8,253 nt of DNA, from contig CAZMVU010000212.1 of NCBI GenBank assembly GCA_964569295.1, positions 1-8,253 on the forward strand, given 5' to 3'. The notes beneath the pieces are model-generated. The model had not been told where the DNA came from, did not search any database, and worked only from the letters and a program-made list of their open reading frames with translations. A program made the position numbers and the translations under genes. Positions 7,850-8,253 of the stretch are shown here, piece after piece (position 1 is the stretch's first letter; each line of letters starts with the position of its first letter). The DNA comes from CAZMVU01 sp964569295. GTDB taxonomy: Bacteria; Hydrogenedentota; Hydrogenedentia; Hydrogenedentales; JAGMZX01.

Positions 7850-7945
7850 CGAAGCCCACGTTGGTTCCTTAGACGCCGACCCGTAAGAAGAACAACAAGA
7901 AGCTATTCGGGCACCTTGTCCAGGCTTTTGCACGGTTGTTACTTA

Positions 7946-7958
7946 GGGCCAATGGCCC
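7946..7958. repeat. GGGCC-AAT-GGCCC inverted repeat, copy 1
   Basis: A perfect 5-bp stem with a 3-base loop. It is the first of three copies of GGGCC-N3-GGCCC in less than 100 bp; the other two are at 7971-7989 and 8028-8042. Confidence 0.65.
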
Positions 7959-7970
7959 GTGCCATACCAG

Positions 7971-7989
7971 CCTGGGCCGCAGGCCCAGG
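7971..7989. repeat. CCTGGGCC-GCA-GGCCCAGG inverted repeat, copy 2
   Basis: A perfect 8-bp GC-rich stem with a 3-base loop, the strongest hairpin of the cluster. Its core is the same GGGCC-N3-GGCCC as copies 1 and 3, while the loop bases differ, so the pairing and not the primary sequence is what is kept. Confidence 0.75.
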
Positions 7990-7994
7990 TCATG

Positions 7995-8010
7995 TTTTCA
8001 GCGCTGAAAA
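7995..8010. repeat. 16-bp perfect palindrome TTTTCAGCGCTGAAAA
   Basis: A perfect self-complementary 16-mer with AT ends and a GCGC centre, placed between hairpin copies 2 and 3. It has no loop, so a dimeric protein-binding site is at least as likely as an RNA hairpin. On the minus strand it would end in a T-run following a weak stem. Confidence 0.65.
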
Positions 8011-8027
8011 AACACCCATTCACCACC

Positions 8028-8042
8028 TGGGCCGTTGGCCCA
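8028..8042. repeat. TGGGCC-GTT-GGCCCA inverted repeat, copy 3
   Basis: A perfect 6-bp stem with a 3-base loop. Copies 2 and 3 share the longer string CCTGGGCCG-N2-GGCCCA, which suggests duplication of a unit. Copies 1 and 3 are both followed by a GCCAT a few bases later. Confidence 0.7.
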
Positions 8043-8099
8043 TAGCCATTAACTTAGAAGGCATTTGGTGTATTACCCTTTTACGCCTCATTAGTTCAG

Positions 8100-8235
8100 C
8101 AGTCCCTGCTCGCGGACTCGCGAGGACAGTCCCTTTGTTTGCTCAAGTGAGGCGGACAAGACGCGCCTGCTTGCGTCAGTCCCGATTTGCTCGCTGTCTA
8201 CTGCGGCGTTGTTGGCGGGGGTGAAGTTTCAGTCC
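8100..8235. repeat. Four CAGTCC direct repeats, two flanking a hairpin
   Basis: CAGTCC occurs at 8100, 8127, 8177 and 8230; the first three extend to CAGTCCC. Between the first two lies CTCGCG-GACT-CGCGAG (8109-8124), a perfect 6-bp stem, and outer bases GTCC (8102-8105) and GGAC (8124-8127) can extend it imperfectly. A short conserved head next to a GC-rich hairpin is the form of REP-like elements, but no REP-associated transposase gene is present here. Confidence 0.5.
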
Positions 8236-8253
8236 ACGTATGTCCGCAAAGAA

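Larger units (their letters stand above)
7576..8253. other. Non-coding region rich in inverted and direct repeats
   Basis: About 680 bp upstream of the peptidase gene with no believable gene: the open frames here are short, start with weak or absent ribosome binding sites, run through hairpins and match no family I recognise. The left half (to about 7880) is very GC-rich, with a G7 run at 7782-7788. The right half is of more mixed composition and holds most of the palindromic motifs listed separately. The promoter of the peptidase gene should lie in the part next to 7576, but I see no good -35/-10 pair there. No tRNA or other known RNA was recognised. Confidence 0.6.

Noticed and set aside
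7619..7933. 104-residue minus-strand frame with a GTG start
   Set aside because: No ribosome binding site before the GTG, no family resemblance, and it traverses the 9-bp inverted repeat. A decayed gene cannot be fully excluded.
7760..8224. 154-residue plus-strand frame
   Set aside because: Runs straight through the whole palindrome cluster and CAGTCC repeats, so its translation is an accident of repeat DNA.
7941..8235. CRISPR array
   Set aside because: Repeats are only 6 to 17 bp, unevenly spaced and of different types; there is no regular repeat-spacer pattern and no cas gene.

Overview
The window is a bacterial fragment of high GC content (roughly 60% or more by eye). All four convincing genes lie on the minus strand, and there is a non-coding, hairpin-rich tail at the right end. 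No phylogenetic marker is present. A Tat-exported hydrolase with an S-R-R-D-F-L signal, a GH88 glycosidase, a large exported transglutaminase-like/FN3 protein and an FXNA-type membrane M28 peptidase together suggest a heterotrophic polymer degrader, perhaps of the Planctomycetota or Candidatus Hydrogenedentes type. That placement is a guess from gene content, not a demonstrated assignment.

Layout, in the direction of transcription (right to left): an FXNA/ERMP1-like M28 metallopeptidase with nine predicted membrane segments (7575-5302); a 151-bp gap with a possible promoter and a 12-bp palindrome; a GH88 unsaturated glucuronyl hydrolase (5150-3789); 32 bp; a secreted 830-residue protein with a transglutaminase-like Cys-His-Asp core, a beta-rich middle, two FN3-like domains and an Ig-like C-terminus (3756-1264); and a Tat-secreted alpha/beta hydrolase (1264-152) whose ATG overlaps the previous stop codon by one base. 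The last three genes look like one transcription unit. The peptidase gene may be the first gene of the same unit or a separate one.

Functionally, the GH88 enzyme would remove 4,5-unsaturated uronic acids left by polysaccharide lyases. The exported hydrolase could remove ester groups from the same or another polymer. The transglutaminase-like protein has an apparently intact catalytic triad, but its substrate is unknown. No lyase, sulfatase, SusC/D pair, transporter or regulator is present in the window, so the glycan substrate cannot be named.

Bases 7576-8253 carry no credible gene. They contain three copies of the inverted motif GGGCC-N3-GGCCC and a 16-bp perfect palindrome within about 100 bp, then four CAGTCC direct repeats, one pair flanking a hairpin. 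This resembles REP-type or other small interspersed repeat elements and is the most unexplained structure in the window. Bases 1-151 show only a small inverted repeat.
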